Shown: positions 20,436 to 33,206 of the stretch, piece by piece
Position numbering within the stretch: the first letter of the stretch is position 1
Layout of the letters: every line of letters starts with the position of its first letter
Assembly (NCBI GenBank): GCA_940337035.1
Contig: CALNHX010007553.1
Location: 1-64,000, forward strand
Direction of reading: 5' to 3'
From: Agriotes lineatus
Taxonomy: Eukaryota; Arthropoda; Insecta; Coleoptera; Elateridae
DNA: 64,000 nt
Made by a program: the position numbers and the translations under genes
Notes under the pieces: generated by a model
Database searches by the model: none
Told to the model about the DNA's origin: nothing
What the model saw: the letters and a program-made list of their open reading frames with translations, nothing else

Positions 20436-21353
20436 TATTTTCGCCGCATTGCTTGGACTAAATCCCATCAGAAAAAAACATCTTTTGGCAAGCCTGCAAA
20501 ATATTCTTCCACAGCATCTTTGAGTTCATCATCGGAATGAGATGTTTTTTCAAATGTTTGAATAAAAAAGTCAGACGGGGCCAGGCCAGGGCTATAAGGT
20601 GGATGCCTTAATTCAATGAAGCCAGAATCATTAATAATCCGCTGAACTTTAAACGCTTTACGCACCTGGCAATTGTGCAGCAACAAATTCTTTGCGGCCG
20701 TTTTTCTTCCAATATACTTTTTTTGCATTGTCTTCCCATAGACCTCTCCAGCGACTTCCCAGAAAACGGTTGCCATCAATTTTTTTACAGACAATTGGGA
20801 TTTGGCTTTCTTCGGTGGTGAGGAGCCTTTTGTAAACCCACTGCATAGATTCTTGTTTGGTGGGAGGGTCCCAGTGAAACACCCAAGTCTCATCCCCAGT
20901 GACAATTCGTGAAAAGCAATTTCCGTCGCCCTCCAAAGCAGCCAAATTTTCTTCAGAAATTTCTTTTCTGCAAAGTTTTTGCTCAGGTGTAAGCAATCTC
21001 GGAATCCACCGCGCAGACACCTTTTTCATGCCCAAATCATCATGCAAAATATTGAGAAACTTGTTTCAGATATACTGACTTCGTTAGCAATAACGGAAAC
21101 CTTTCAATACCAAATCTGCAACTTTTTGCATAATTTATTCGGTTCTTGCAATCACTGGTCGTCCGGACTTTGGATCATCCTAGATCGATTTTCTACCCCA
21201 TCGAAATTGCTTAGAACAAAATTTCACTTGAATATAGGCTGGTTCATTTTTTCCATGCATGGCAGTCATTCTTTCGGGGATAATTCTAGGCCCATTGCCC
21301 TCTTTCGTAAGAAACTTTATTACAGAACGATTTTCAAGTTTAGTATCACCCAT
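20436..21353 (-). pseudogene. mariner transposase, N-terminal and catalytic part
   Basis: From ATG at 21353 it reads MGDTKLENRSVIKFLTKEG (helix-turn-helix region), then WGRKSI, a stop and DDPKSGRPV. After frame changes follow KKVSARWIPRLLTPEQKLCR, RIVTGDETWVFHWDPPTKQE (first catalytic Asp in DETWV) and, in another frame, HPPYSPGLAPSDFF (third Asp). The region that should carry the second Asp in 'LLHxDN' reads LLLHNCQ, so that residue is lost. The WVPxLLT..Q and YSPDLAPSD motifs are diagnostic of mariner. The downstream end is cut by the long-TIR element at 20435 and resumes at 16020. Confidence 0.88.
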
Positions 21354-21508
21354 TTTACCAACAAAAAAACAGTCGCAAATCTCTATAAATCACACGATTT
21401 AAACACAGCTTTGCATATAGGCTTCTAAATGTCACAGCTACTCGACAACAAATATCATAGCTCTTTTGTTTCATGGCTAGGTAGATAATATAAAAATCTC
21501 CCCTTGTA

Positions 21509-23021
21509 TTTCGTTATCTACAAGAAAAACGGTAGCAATTAGACAACTGGTACAGCTGCGATTGTACGAACCTGGTTAGATACGTTCAAACCCCGAGATA
21601 AATTTTAAATCAATTAAAATATTTTGCAGTAGAGTAAGAGTAACCTTGTGCTAATTGGTGTTGGTGTAAATAATTTTAACAAGAGTCGCAAAAAGGTGCA
21701 CGTTTAGAGCGATAAACTTGATAGTAAATTTTAGGTATTTAAATAAATTCCATAGGCAACTTAAAATAAATACGTCGTTCTATTGTAATAGTGTAATTTG
21801 CCTTTTTTGTTTACTGAAAAAAATGGTAGAATATAAATTTTTATTATTTAACTGTTTTTTGCCTTTTAGAAGGTTTTTTTGGAGATCAATGGACAATTAC
21901 GTCGATTATCATAAACGCACTGTATAATACACGGCATTCCGTTCTGCTTTTTTTTTATATTTTCAGCGCATTATTTATAAAATTCTCTCTAATTTTTTCC
22001 TCGTGCAAAAAGGTTAGAAATCAAAGAAGGAGTTGTTTTATTCACTGATTAAACAGAATCTTAGAACAGCATGTCTTATATGAAAGTTTTTTGCTTCAAA
22101 CAGCAAGCGGCTAATTACAAAAACCTTTGGCGCTACTCCTAATGTTTAATTATGTACAACCTTCAGATTGTATAGATTGTAAATATTTAGTTATCATCAG
22201 GTGAAAGCTAAACGAACTGAAGCTTTTAGGAAGCCTGGTCTCTACAGACCATGAGAGTCGAGGGTTTCTCGAATTCGGAATGCCTAAAATTTCTCGCAAG
22301 GGTCAATCAACTTCCCACCTAGAGTTTATGCAAATACCTGATAATGCGGAGCAGTAATACTATAATAATGTGGGTGTTGAGATTATTAAAGCGAACCGAA
22401 CCCAATCGGAAGCAATCAAGTCGAGGATCGAATCGGTAACCCACATTGCCCACAAATTGGAAATCTCTCATCTTTGCTCTTGCTCGTTTGCAGAGTTTAT
22501 TCGCCCTGCTTTGTGCTAATCTATCGCTGTTATATTTCTGTGTCGTCTCTTCGGCCGCATTTTGGTTCGGGGATCTTTTTACTGCTCTGGTGCGGAGGTT
22601 GTTTATGATTATCGCATCTCTCTGAAGTCAATAATTAAACCAATTCGCCTGCCAGCGGAAATTTTTCCCTGATGTAGCCGTATTTTGTAATTTTACCGCT
22701 GATTTGGTTTTTGGGGTTAATTAATATTTACAAAATTACGAGTCACTGCGCACTGCTTTGCAAATTAACGTTTGCGAACCGATCAAACGTTGCATATTTG
22801 CGCACTGTTTTATTGTTAGATATTGAAACTGTTGAAATGCCAATAATTTGTTTCAACTGTTAATTTGTATTTATAAGACTAAATTTAGAGCATGAAGATA
22901 TTCTACAGGATCCAAACGGACATGTTGTACATAGGGAAACGATAACGTTGAAAATTACGAAGGAACCACTCTAGTTTTGATTCGAATTAAAGATTATTAT
23001 GACAGTTTTGTTAACATGGTA
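21509..23021. other. Non-coding stretch without recognisable gene
   Basis: AT-rich, with a less AT-rich part at about 22200-22640. The 69-codon plus-strand frame at 21718 is hydrophobic low-complexity sequence, and I do not call it a gene. Confidence 0.4.
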
Positions 23022-23722
23022 GTACAGGGTTATTCATTATAAATTACCCACCTCTTATCATCGTTATTATTGCCTATAGAATAAAAAAGTTTTAAATAAA
23101 AGTTGTGTGGTTATGACTGAAATTTGTTAAAATGCTATCAAAGGTACAGTAGCGTGCAGATTTCAGGGAATACAAAAAAATTATATTTTTGGAATGATAT
23201 TTTTTTTCCTGATTTCCATATGTTACATCTACCTTATACCGTTTTTGAGTTATTAAACGTCAAATATCTTAGTTAAACTATTTACTGTAAATATGGAAAA
23301 ATTAAATTATTAAAGTAAGCTATGTAAAATGACAACTACTATGTTCGATAAGTGACATTGCTTTAATGAAATAATCAAAATGGTTTACAGCAAAGAAAAA
23401 AAAGTCCAAATATTTACTTGTTATACTACACAAAATAACAAAAATAAACATTCAGCAAAAAGAGCATATAAGGTGCTGTATCCAAATATGGTATATTTTT
23501 GAAATCAGGAAAAAAGATCATTCCAAAAATTTAATAATATTACAGGGTATCCCATTAAAAAAATTTTTTTTGTATCCCCTGAAATCTGCACGCTGCTGTA
23601 ATTTTGATAGCATTTTAACAAAATTCAGTCAAAATCATACAACCTTTATTTAAAACTTTTTTTTCAATAGGCAATAATAACGATGATAAGGGGTCGGTTA
23701 TTTATAATGAATAACCCTGTAC
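23022..23722. mobile_element. Fold-back MITE, about 0.7 kb
   Basis: GTACAGGGTTATTCATTATAA on the left (23022 onward) is inverted at the right (…TTATAATGAATAACCCTGTAC, ending 23722). The arms match inward for at least 190 bp each, including GTGCAGATTTCAGGG versus CCCTGAAATCTGCAC. TA bases at 23023-23024 and 23720-23721 would be the target duplication of a Tc1/mariner-type element. No transposase is encoded. Confidence 0.85.
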
Positions 23723-24594
23723 AGTTATTCTGTTTGTCTTGACAATTAGCCGAATTTTTCTTTAAAATATTATTAGTCCTAAATAAATGTGTTAAATGAA
23801 ACCTATTTACGAAAGTTTTGCTTTTTAAAATTTATTTTCAGTAACAAAGCTTAATTAACTATTGGCATGGTAAAGCAACAACGTTGCTATGCTACATGAC
23901 CACAGATATAGTCGATTCTTCGTAATTTTTATCAATATTATTTTTCTCATTGTATGACAATTTCGTTTACACCCTGTATATAAACTGTTACATTTTCTCT
24001 CGACAAGGAATAAAATGAAGTTTTCCCCAACCGAGCGTAGGGCGAAAGAATGAAATCTTCTGAGCGAACAAATCTTAATTTAATCCCGTGTTATGTACAA
24101 TATTTTATTTATCATTATACTAACTAACTTTTACTTATAACTTTAATGCTCTCTAATTCTCAACCAAGGTATGCATGACGCCTTGTTTAATCCTTACGGA
24201 GTAACTTTTTTTTTCTAGGGATTACAGTTACTTTAGCAACTACTAGAGATTAAAATCCTACTGCAAGTGTGTGTAATAAATAAATGAAGTTTGCACACTA
24301 TTTATATCTAAAGCCCTATGTTACTCCTTCAAATGAGAAACTAAAGTGCCACTTTTTCTTCTAAGGGAAATAAAGTAAAATTAATAATTTTTCACCTTCG
24401 TAGGTACTGATAAATTTTCCAAGTTATCAAGTATGCTATATGACCACCAGAAAGTATTACATGAAACGGGCCTTGCTACAACCTTTGCAGGTAACGTTTA
24501 TTTTATAAGCAAAGACAACGAAAGCATTATGAATTAAAATTTGTGTTTGTGCCGCGAGATATACAACTTTCCAGCATGAAGCGGGATGAGGGGA
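23723..24594. other. AT-rich non-coding stretch
   Basis: Nothing recognisable. It precedes the hAT MITE. Confidence 0.4.
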
Positions 24595-24602
24595 GTTTCA
24601 AC

Positions 24603-25357
24603 CAGGGCTGTGGAGTCGGTAACAAAAAATCCGACTCCGACTCCTGATATTTTAGTAGTTTGAATCCGACCCGACTCCCGACTCCGACTCCGGCAGTACT
24701 AGAATATTGATACCCCCCCCCCTCATTCCTTTTCATCTACCTGATAAACTTTACTGGCTCATGACGAATTTCAAGTTTTGCGGAATGTGGTTGATTATAA
24801 TAAGTTTCATATTTACAAATAAAACATAACAGTTAAAACATAAAAATAAAGTGCACTATAAAAGTTAGAAATTAGACGTAATACTAATAATAGTAATAAT
24901 ACGTACTATGCTTGTTTTATTGTTAATCACATAAAACAGTTATTGGTAAGATATAGAAAAACCGTCTACTACGCTGTACAAGGACAAAGTCGGCATTTTT
25001 TAAATAGTTTGGTAGGAATTTAAATTTACAAGCGGTGATCACACTGATTCTAGATCACACTCGGCACACTCGTGGATCTATGAATTAACAGATTACAGTG
25101 CACGTGCATTTTGATAAACTAACATAAATAAAGAAAAATCGATTTTTATTAACCCTGAGTCTGTCGTCAAATAGTCAGTACTACAGTCGTTGAAATAGTT
25201 TGACAGCATTTGGTGTTTTTATAAAAAAAAAACATTTGTAAAGTGGGAGTCGGAGTCGGGTAATTTATACGACCTCCGACTCCGACTCCGACTCCACCCA
25301 AAAAGTCCCGACTCCTCGACTCCGACTCCCGACTCCGACTCCGACTCTACAGTCCTG
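24603..25357. mobile_element. hAT-type MITE with 8-bp target duplication
   Basis: The ends CAGGGCTGTGGAGTCGG (left) and, inverted, CAGGACTGTAGAGTCGG (right) begin with the CAGGG typical of hAT elements. GTTTCAAC is duplicated exactly at 24595-24602 and 25358-25365, the 8-bp duplication made by hAT transposases. Both subterminal regions are built of GGAGTCGG/CCGACTCC repeats, the usual position of transposase-binding sites. The interior is AT-rich and non-coding. Confidence 0.92.
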
Positions 25358-25365
25358 GTTTCAAC

Positions 25366-28300
25366 CAAGCGAAGTGCAAGAAGAACCGATTACTAACGTG
25401 CTACCCTTGCCCGACTGCGTCTCTGTGTAAAACCGGCGACATGAATTTCGCAATATGAAGAGTGAGTTAAATAGCAGCGGTAAGTAGACAGCAGTCAGTA
25501 AGTGTTCAAACCGTGTTAGATTTCAGCGAGCCATCGTTTGCCCTACTATCGAAGGTATATTTATAGCGTCCATTTGAAGACGCTAATTTGCGCTGCATCG
25601 AAAGGTGCTTTCGTCACAAGACGTGACGTCACAGACATGCGGCTACAAAGTAGCCTTCAGGGGTTCCCCTTATCATGCGTTGTGCTGTATTCAAAGCAGT
25701 AATGCAATCGAAGACGTGCCGTTTTTAAAGGTACGGCGCGTCGTTCCAGGTAAAGTATTTTTGGAACAGTTTGATAAGACTGCGTTCAACTGCAAGCTAT
25801 TTTAAGCGCGATGGAATTTGTTTGATCACCAAATGATTTGCGTATAGCTTTTTGTTGAAACAATTATTTTATTTGCGTTTTAAAGACAATTATTTGATCA
25901 GTTTTATGTTTGTCTTGCAAGTAGACGCAGCTATCTAGCACATATATTTTAATAGAACTCTAGTCTTTATTTTTTTGCATATTTTTGTCTGTATGTGTTT
26001 CCGTTTGTTTTTATTTGTGTTTTAAAGTCAGTAGGTTGACGTGAACAAATTGGCTTTCCGTGTGCATTGTTTTAAAGCAATTTTCAATCCGAGACAACAC
26101 TGCATGGGGAACCAGATTCCTGTTTTGACACAGAGTGATCTTTCACGAACCACTAACTGAGAGATTAAGAGAGTTTCATTTTCACCAAGGTAGCTAAGAG
26201 TTAAAAAGGTTAATAATCATTAAAATATTACGACGTATGAAAGTTTTCAGCTAAATTTAACGTATTTGAGGAGTGGTAAACAGCAGACCCATTTCAATTT
26301 ATTCTATAACCTGTAACAACAGGGCTGAACAAACGAACCATGACATACTTTAGTGTTGACTGAAAATTCGCGATATAAATCGTAGGTTACCCCCTTGGTG
26401 CATAACTAACTATTATGTACCTAACATTTGATGCACAACGGACCATTATTCTTTAGGGAATAAAGTAAATGACAGCCAGCCATATCAATCCTGGATATAA
26501 ATTGTTTCGATTTAATTAAATCTAAAGCAGACCTGGATTGATTTGAGACATCAGAAATAGAAATTTCGACAGCAGAAGTTTTGTTCTTGTCTTTTAATTT
26601 GTATTGAGATAATATATGTTTATAATTAAATTGTGTTACTAAATTAACCTTTTATTAAGTTTTAGATGACGTCGAATCATGTTATATATTTAATTATATA
26701 GATATTTTTAGTGGAGCCTGATTTTTTAAGGCGGAAAAGGGACTAGTATATTTTTTTATGATATTACAGAACAGAAATATAGTAATATAAACATTGATTA
26801 GAACTAATTTATGAAAATAAAAAATGACTTAGATATAATATAACTCCAAATTGGTGTGGGACGTAATTATTCATTAAAACGTAGCAACGAAAATTCTTCC
26901 TGGCTATAAAAAATAAAGCTGAAAATAACCAACTTTTAATTTTTAAATTAAATACAAAGAATTGTTAAATATTTAGAATAATCCCTTTCAAACTCTTTAA
27001 TTTCACTTTTGTTATTTAAAGATTTTACCAAGCACTATGTCTACATCAGAGATTAATTTGTTCATTTAATTTTTTTAGACATTAATAAGTATAGCAAAAA
27101 TTAAATAAATGCCTATTATTTTGTAAATAGAACTGTATATGAGCCGGATTTGTTCATATAGTTTCCGAATATATTAATTATTAACGCTTTTATTATAATC
27201 AGTGTTGTTAACAGCTCTACTGCTTCTTATCAAAATTACCTGTAAGAAAGTCCACCCTGTATTATAAGAAAGACGCAGTGCGTGTCCAACAGACAATTGA
27301 TTACATACTAGAAGAGACAACACTGTTATTAAAGTTTACTGAAGGATTGCTAAACGTGCAACAAAGATTAGCTGTAATGGATAGCGTGGATATTAACGTT
27401 CATTCTGAAATATTTCAACAAGGGAATACTTGCGTTACAGTTGAACTGGTTCTCGTTGGTGTAATTTATAGAACCACTTATTCATAATTAACCCATAAAT
27501 TTGAATGCACTTATATTTTGCAATTTTGCAACTAATTAACACTACACATAAAATATAGGACTATGTTCTAGTTAATGGAAATGTCTTCTAGACAAGAAGT
27601 ATACCTAATTAAAACGGCATTAAGAATTGATAATAATTATTGACGAAAAAATTACGTGCCAAAAATAGCAACCATTGCAATAAATTATTCTCATTACTAC
27701 CTGCAATTATGGTTGCAACGATTTTACCAGAGAAAATTGATAGTATCTCGCCCTTGCTTGGAAGACGTTCAAAACAGAATAACTGGAACAACAATCAGCG
27801 CTGAAATTGCACAGTTACGGACGAGCAATCAAATGGCACCATTAGTCTGTTTAGGCCCCAGCAAATCGATATCTCTAATAACGGCACTGGTAATATCGAG
27901 TCTATAAATTATGAACCGTTCAAAGGGAAGCACTTAATGTCGTATGTTATTTTAATGAAGGCGGTGGCTAATTAATTGTTTCATTAAAAAGTTGGACGGA
28001 AGTTTCCAGATATATCAGAAATACTTGCTTCGTGTCAGATTTATGATAACTTTTATAATTAAAGCCTTCTACATGAAAATATTTAATTTTTCGTATATTA
28101 TATGTGTATTACCCTTGTTTGGGCAACCTAATTGCGTGTTCATTTCTGGGTATTTGCATAGATTTAAGCGACTGCTGTAGTTGGCCACTTGTTGAGTAAT
28201 AAGCTCCCCCTCTTAATTAGTTACATATATCTAATCAACTGGAGAAACTGTTAGGGGAACTGTTATGGGAGTATAATGTAACCAATATATTCTAACTAGA

Positions 28301-28980
28301 AGAAAACGTCTATCAAAGAGCTTTTTCGACTAAAGTTTAGCTTGGTTTCTTTTTGCATTCATGAATTAGTTGAATAACAATACAGGTACTATAGTTTATA
28401 AGTGTCAGCTAAATAATCATTTGACAGACCAATTAGTTTGTAAAAAAAATAGTGATATAAATTTTTTCTCGTTGGATATAGAAATATTTATCAAATATGA
28501 GTATTTTGTAATAGTTCATTTGACGTTATTACTATTACACATTTCGATAAATTAAATGTATGTAATTTTGTGCTTGTGCTGTAACAGAATCTGTATTACG
28601 TTTTTTTAAATTGCATGTCACAATAATTTGTAGCTACTTTGAATCGTCATTAATAAGAATAAAAACATTAGTAAGTTACATCGCACGTACTTTCTCATAC
28701 TACTAAGATACATTGGAAACCAAATGTAATATTATAAATGAAGGTTTATTGTGTACTTTGGTGGACAGACAACTAATAATTTTGTAGTCTAACCGATTTA
28801 GCAGGCTGTGAGGCATTTCACTCGAGTGTATGAATCACAAATGCTTAAATATATGTCTTATAAAAAAAGAAGTAGGAAGAGGGTTAATTAAGAAAATATA
28901 AGTTATAATAATAATGTACATATTGTTAAAATATCAAGGTGCAATGCAATGTGAATTACCAAAAGTTCAGGCGCTAATAA
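25366..28980. other. Long AT-rich stretch, no gene recognised
   Basis: There are only short open frames (plus 25605-25805, 27278-27487, 27656-27907; minus 27609-27794). None has a recognisable motif, codon bias or neighbour that would support a gene. The segment 25370-25760 is more GC-rich than the rest. Confidence 0.45.
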
Positions 28981-29329
28981 CCTAACAGGTGGATGAGCCA
29001 AAACAATTAGATTAAATTAAAAAAAAGAAGGTTGATTAATAAAATATACTAATATCTAACATTTTTGCATTTACAGTGTAACTTGTCGGTTGTTGCTATT
29101 CTGCTGTTCTGAACTCTAACAGATTATAGAGGGAGTTGTAAGAGAAACCTAAATACAGCTTAGTTCGTTAGATTTCAAAATTAGAAACTGTAAAATTTTG
29201 AAATATTATTAGAAGTCCATATACATTCTAAGTTTGCAATTTCTAATATTTGTTTTGATTGGCTTTGTTTAAAACTTACGATGCGCTTATAAGAACCATT
29301 AAGCAAATATGATATATCAAAGTTATATT

Positions 29330-29492
29330 ACTGGCAGTGTCCACATAATACCAGTGATTGAACTCTTCGTACTATCCCGAGTGTGAAGTTAGAACTCGTA
29401 ATAATAAAATATATGTTATAGGTATGTAATTTGTAATCTTTGTCGAATAAAGTTGTTTTTAAAAAGGACATTACATGAATTCGTAATTTAAG
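29330..29492 (+). repeat. Probable 3' part of a 5' LTR (Gypsy element)
   Basis: The sequence directly before the primer-binding site carries AATAAA (about 29447-29452) and ends …GAATTCGTAATTTAAG, the position and style of the R-U5 end of an errantivirus LTR. The upstream limit cannot be fixed, because no second LTR copy is found after env. Confidence 0.45.
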
Positions 29493-29510
29493 TGGCGCAG
29501 TCGGCAGGAT
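29493..29510 (+). other. tRNA primer-binding site of Gypsy element
   Basis: TGGCGCAGTCGGCAGGAT. It begins with the TGG complementary to a tRNA CCA end and is nearly identical to the primer sites used by the 17.6/297 group of errantiviruses. It marks the end of the 5' LTR. Confidence 0.85.
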
Positions 29511-29925
29511 TGTGAAACGCTGTTAATAATGAACATAACCGATTCGTTTCAACGATTTATTGAACAAAAATAAAAAAAATCGAAACTCATGATTTTTCGA
29601 AGTTCTGTAATTCTAACTTTCCTCATTCAGTTAAGTGAAAAGTGAAAGGGAAAGCAGCTTAACGAGAAGACTTTGAAGGCACATCAAAGGAGGCTCTGTG
29701 TTCAACGAGGACGCATGGACAGGATAATGATCTTGCTGTAAGTACCTATACTTATGTCATACAGAAGCCCGTGTAAACAATTTCATTCTAATACTTCGGA
29801 CGAAGATACAAATCCCGATTCAGATTCGCTTTCCAAAATTTTATCACCACCAATTTTTAAGAATACTTATTCAAAACCTTATAATTGAAAAACTTAAAAA
29901 ATAACTAAAATACCTGCACTAAAAT

Positions 29926-30260
29926 AGGAATATTTGGGAATGATACCAGAATTTCTTGGGGAAAAGAAACTACTCCCTAGGTTTATTGAAATATGCCAGA
30001 AATTAGTTACCAAACGTTATAATACAAAATACACTGTGGACTTTCAAAATGAATATCCGATGTCTAACATCTCAGCTAAAATATAAAGAGAAGCTGCAAT
30101 TAATATCTCGTCTTGTATAATTAGAAATTGGTTAGATTTAAACACTGCATTGTTGATACTTATACTGATAAACGTGATAGTTATGTACACTTTAAATATT
30201 AAACTTGCATAGAAAATTTCAAACTATTGTTTGTACAGCTGTATTATTTCAATTAAAATA
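29926..30260 (+). pseudogene. Gypsy gag remnant
   Basis: Fragments in shifting frames: a segment around IPEFLGEKKLLPRFIEICQK, then NISAK, AAINISSCIIRNW and a segment with NTYTDKRDSYV. The series '...F.G...L..FI..C.K', 'AA..I.SC...NW' and 'TY.DKRD' is the capsid region of errantivirus Gag. Multiple stops are present. No nucleocapsid zinc knuckle can be found between this and the protease. The assignment rests on pattern and position. Confidence 0.6.
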
Positions 30261-30857
30261 AAAAAAAAACATGAGTATTGTTTGTCATGTTTTTTCATTA
30301 GAAGATTTTTCAGCTATTTTGTTTTTGAATTCAGAAAATTCTAATGGTTTTAGGGTAAAATCATTAGTTGTGTCAAAACATTCTAGTTATGATTATTAAG
30401 AGTCAAAATAAATGTTACGTTTCGCTATTTAATATAGCTTCTTCAAGACATAATACAAATTTGTTGATACAATTTAAAAATATTTGGGACACACACATTT
30501 AAAAGCACAATATTATTTATCTTTAGTATTGTTTTTCCTTTTTTGGTGTTTATATTAATGCTCTTTAATTATGATTGTAGTTTTATATTGTTTATATTAC
30601 AATGAGGGTAAACTTGGTTAAAAGTGTAAAAATTGGATTTCACCATTTGTTTGACATTAGTAGTTGTAATTATTAGGTTGGTTGTTGGATTTATTTTCAA
30701 CTTTTTCATTTTTTTCCCCAAGGATTTGTTTTAGAATTCTAGCGGCATGTTTTGTATTCCATGTATCCTCCTTCGTAACTCCAAGTAAACACAATTTAAA
30801 CCCAAAAAAGGTGTACAATGACAGTGCATTATCGTATATTTTATTTCCAGAAAATTA

Positions 30858-31340
30858 ATTAAAAATTTTGATAGATACTGGAAGCACTAAATCTTTTGTA
30901 AATCCTGAAATGGCTCAAAAGTGTTTTAACAACTCACTTTAAATGACCCTTTTCAAATATATACAGCAAACGGTACATCAGTTGAAAATTTTAACACTCA
31001 TGTCCCATGTTCGAAAATATTTAAAGTCAACGTAGCTCCATTAAAATTTTATGCATTCGATTTTTATAAGCATTTTGACTGTTTGCTTGGAATGGATGAT
31101 CTAAAGCTAGGTACTTAATGCAACAGTAAATTTAAATAAAGACCTATTAATAACACCGAGTGCACAAACAATAATTAATTATTACTCGCCAATAGCAGTG
31201 CAATCTAGATCTGATCAAATAATTAAAATTGATGTACAAAACATTAAAGAAGGTGACCTAGTAGTAATTTACACAAAACTATCAGATTTAGAAATACCAC
31301 AATGCCTTACTAAGGCGCACAACTAGCAAGCAATTTGTTC
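30858..31340 (+). pseudogene. Gypsy aspartic protease, broken
   Basis: The frame contains LIDTGSTKSFVNP at about 30864: the D-T-G active-site triad of retroviral-type aspartic proteases, followed by a flap-like segment. Stops and frame changes follow near 30940. Downstream (31140-31320) an open part with QSRSDQIIKIDV corresponds to the linker before the reverse transcriptase. It is inactive. Confidence 0.7.
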
Positions 31341-31488
31341 CATTCTGAATGCATCAGATTCTGTTAAAAATGTATATTCCACAAAACCATTAAAAGTAGA
31401 GAAATTCCATGAATACGAATTTCTTGGCAAAAGAAGTAGGAATTTCGAAAAATATAAATTTGACATTTCAATGGTCTGAACGGAACAT

Positions 31489-33180
31489 ATGAATTCGGAA
31501 GAACTTCAATCTATTTTAAAGTTAATTAAAAAATATTCCGATTTATTTCATGTTGAAGGTAACCAGTTAACTTTCACAAGTAACATTAAACATTCAATGA
31601 AAACTGTAGATGAAATACCAGTCTACCCTAAATCGAACAGATATCCTAAAATTCATAGGAAAGAAGTGCAAAGACAAATTTCAAATATGTTACAGCAAAA
31701 TATAATTAGGCCTTCGCATTCCCCTTGGTCGTCCCCCATATGGATAGCACTCAAGAAACTTGATGCATCTGGTAAGCACAAATTGAGAATTGTTATAGAC
31801 TATAGGAAATTAAATAGAAAAATTATAGGTGCTAGGTATGCTTTGCCAAATATTAACAATTTACTAGATAAATTAGGCCGTTGTTATTATTTTACCACCA
31901 TTGATCTCGCCAAATTGAAATGACTGAAGAAGGTATTCAAAAAACTGCTTTTAATGCAGAAAATGGAATTTTTAAGGATGCAGCTTCTAGAGAGTTAGGA
32001 AAATATACTAAGAGGTATACAATATGAAAAATGCATCGTGCATCTATACGACATTGTAGTTTTTAGTACTAGCTTGTAGGATCGTTTAAAAGAAGTATTT
32101 GACGGGCTAAGTTAATCAACTTTTAAAATTCGGCTAGATAAGTAAAAATTAAAGCAATTCAAAAATTCCCTTCGCCAAAATCGCCAAACAATTAAAAGGT
32201 TTTCTTTGTCTTTCAGGTTACTACAGGAAGTTCATAAAAGATTTTGCAAAAATCACAAAACTACTAAGTGCTTAATGAAGAATTCTGAAATAAATTTTAA
32301 GAATCCCGAATAGGTTAAATGTTTTGAGTTATGTAAAAATTTATTAGCTAACGAATCAATTCTTCGGTATCCAAATTTTTCTGAAACCTTTAATTAAACG
32401 ACCGCAGCAAGTAACTTTGCCCTGGGCGCCGTTCTTTCTCAAGGTAAAGTCAGTCCCGATCCACCAATAGCTTATGCAACCAGAACTCTAAATTCTTCAG
32501 AAACAAATTACTCCAGAATCAAAAAAGAGCTTTAGTGATCGTGTGGGCCGTAATGGTATATTACGTAACAAGTTTTATAAACGTCACTTTAGTCACGAGT
32601 TTTTTTAGGCACGAGCGGAGCGTATCGCAGCGAGTGTTTAATAAACGAGTGTCTAGAGAATGTGTTACATACTATACTTTTTCTACGGCCACAAATATAA
32701 CATCATGTTATTTCATTAAGATTTGGAATTTTAGGTTAGGTTAAATTACGCCTGACAGACGTCAACGTTGACTGTTGAAAACTAAATTGATTTTAGTTTT
32801 GACTCTGGCTAATATCTGAACCTAACTTCAAGCCGTGACTAAAACGTAGTTGCCAACTTCAGCCCGTGAATAAGAGGCTCTTTAGTCACAGGTTATGAAG
32901 GCGTGATTAAATGTCACTTAGCGACGTGTATGTTAGTATGTTACATGCTATTTTAGTTACAGGAGTAGAAAAAATATTTTATGCCATATCTATTTGGAAG
33001 AAGATTTAAAATTATAACCCACCATAAATACCTTCAGTGATTGTTTTCGCTTAAAGAGCCAAATTCAAAGCTAATGAGATGGCGTCTCAAAGTAGAAGAA
33101 TTTGACTAAAAACTTATTTAGAAAAAAGGTTGTTTAAATAAAAATGCAGATGTTTTCTCTCGTGTTGAACTTAATATGAA
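31489..33180 (+). pseudogene. Gypsy reverse transcriptase and RNase H, broken
   Basis: 31489-31923 is open: it includes the entry region (IIRPSHSPWSSPIWIALKK), LRIVIDYRKLN and FTTIDLAK, where the first catalytic Asp is present. The following middle part is deleted, so the segment with the catalytic DD is reached early and reads HLYDIVVFS, with one Asp lost. The RNase H side shows FALGAVLSQG and SETNYSRIKKEL before a stop (about 32400-32535). After the 411-bp insertion (32563-32973) it resumes with YFMPYLFGRRFKII and continues to NADVFSRV near 33160. The YRKLN and 'TNYS..EKE' signatures identify a Ty3/Gypsy polymerase. Confidence 0.85.
32563..32973. mobile_element. 411-bp insertion in RNase H region, unclassified
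   Basis: The RNase H frame breaks after VWAVMVY and resumes with YFMPYLFG. Both edges show ATATT (32558-32562 and 32974-32978), a candidate 5-bp duplication. The interior has GGCACGAGCGGAGCG and TTTTTCTAC motifs, also seen near 8060, and the TTTAGTCACGAG motif seen near 4497. No clear TIR is visible. It is an insertion, but I cannot class it. Confidence 0.6.
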
Positions 33181-33206
33181 TGAAGCCACAAAAGAACTTC
33201 TAATAT

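Larger units (their letters stand above)
15882..21506 (-). mobile_element. mariner-family transposon, split by a 4.4-kb insertion
   Basis: The ends AGAGGGGAGATTTTTATGTG (left) and, inverted, CAAGGGGAGATTTTTATATT (right) form TIRs, each flanked by TA (15880-15881; 21507-21508), the mariner target duplication. Without the insertion at 16021-20435 the element is about 1.21 kb, near the usual mariner size of about 1.3 kb. The transposase gene runs on the minus strand in two pieces, 21353-20436 and 16020-15945. Several stops and a lost catalytic aspartate make it inactive. Confidence 0.85.

Noticed and set aside
20979..21428. 149-codon plus-strand open frame
   Set aside because: It is antisense to the mariner transposase N-terminus and has no motif of its own.
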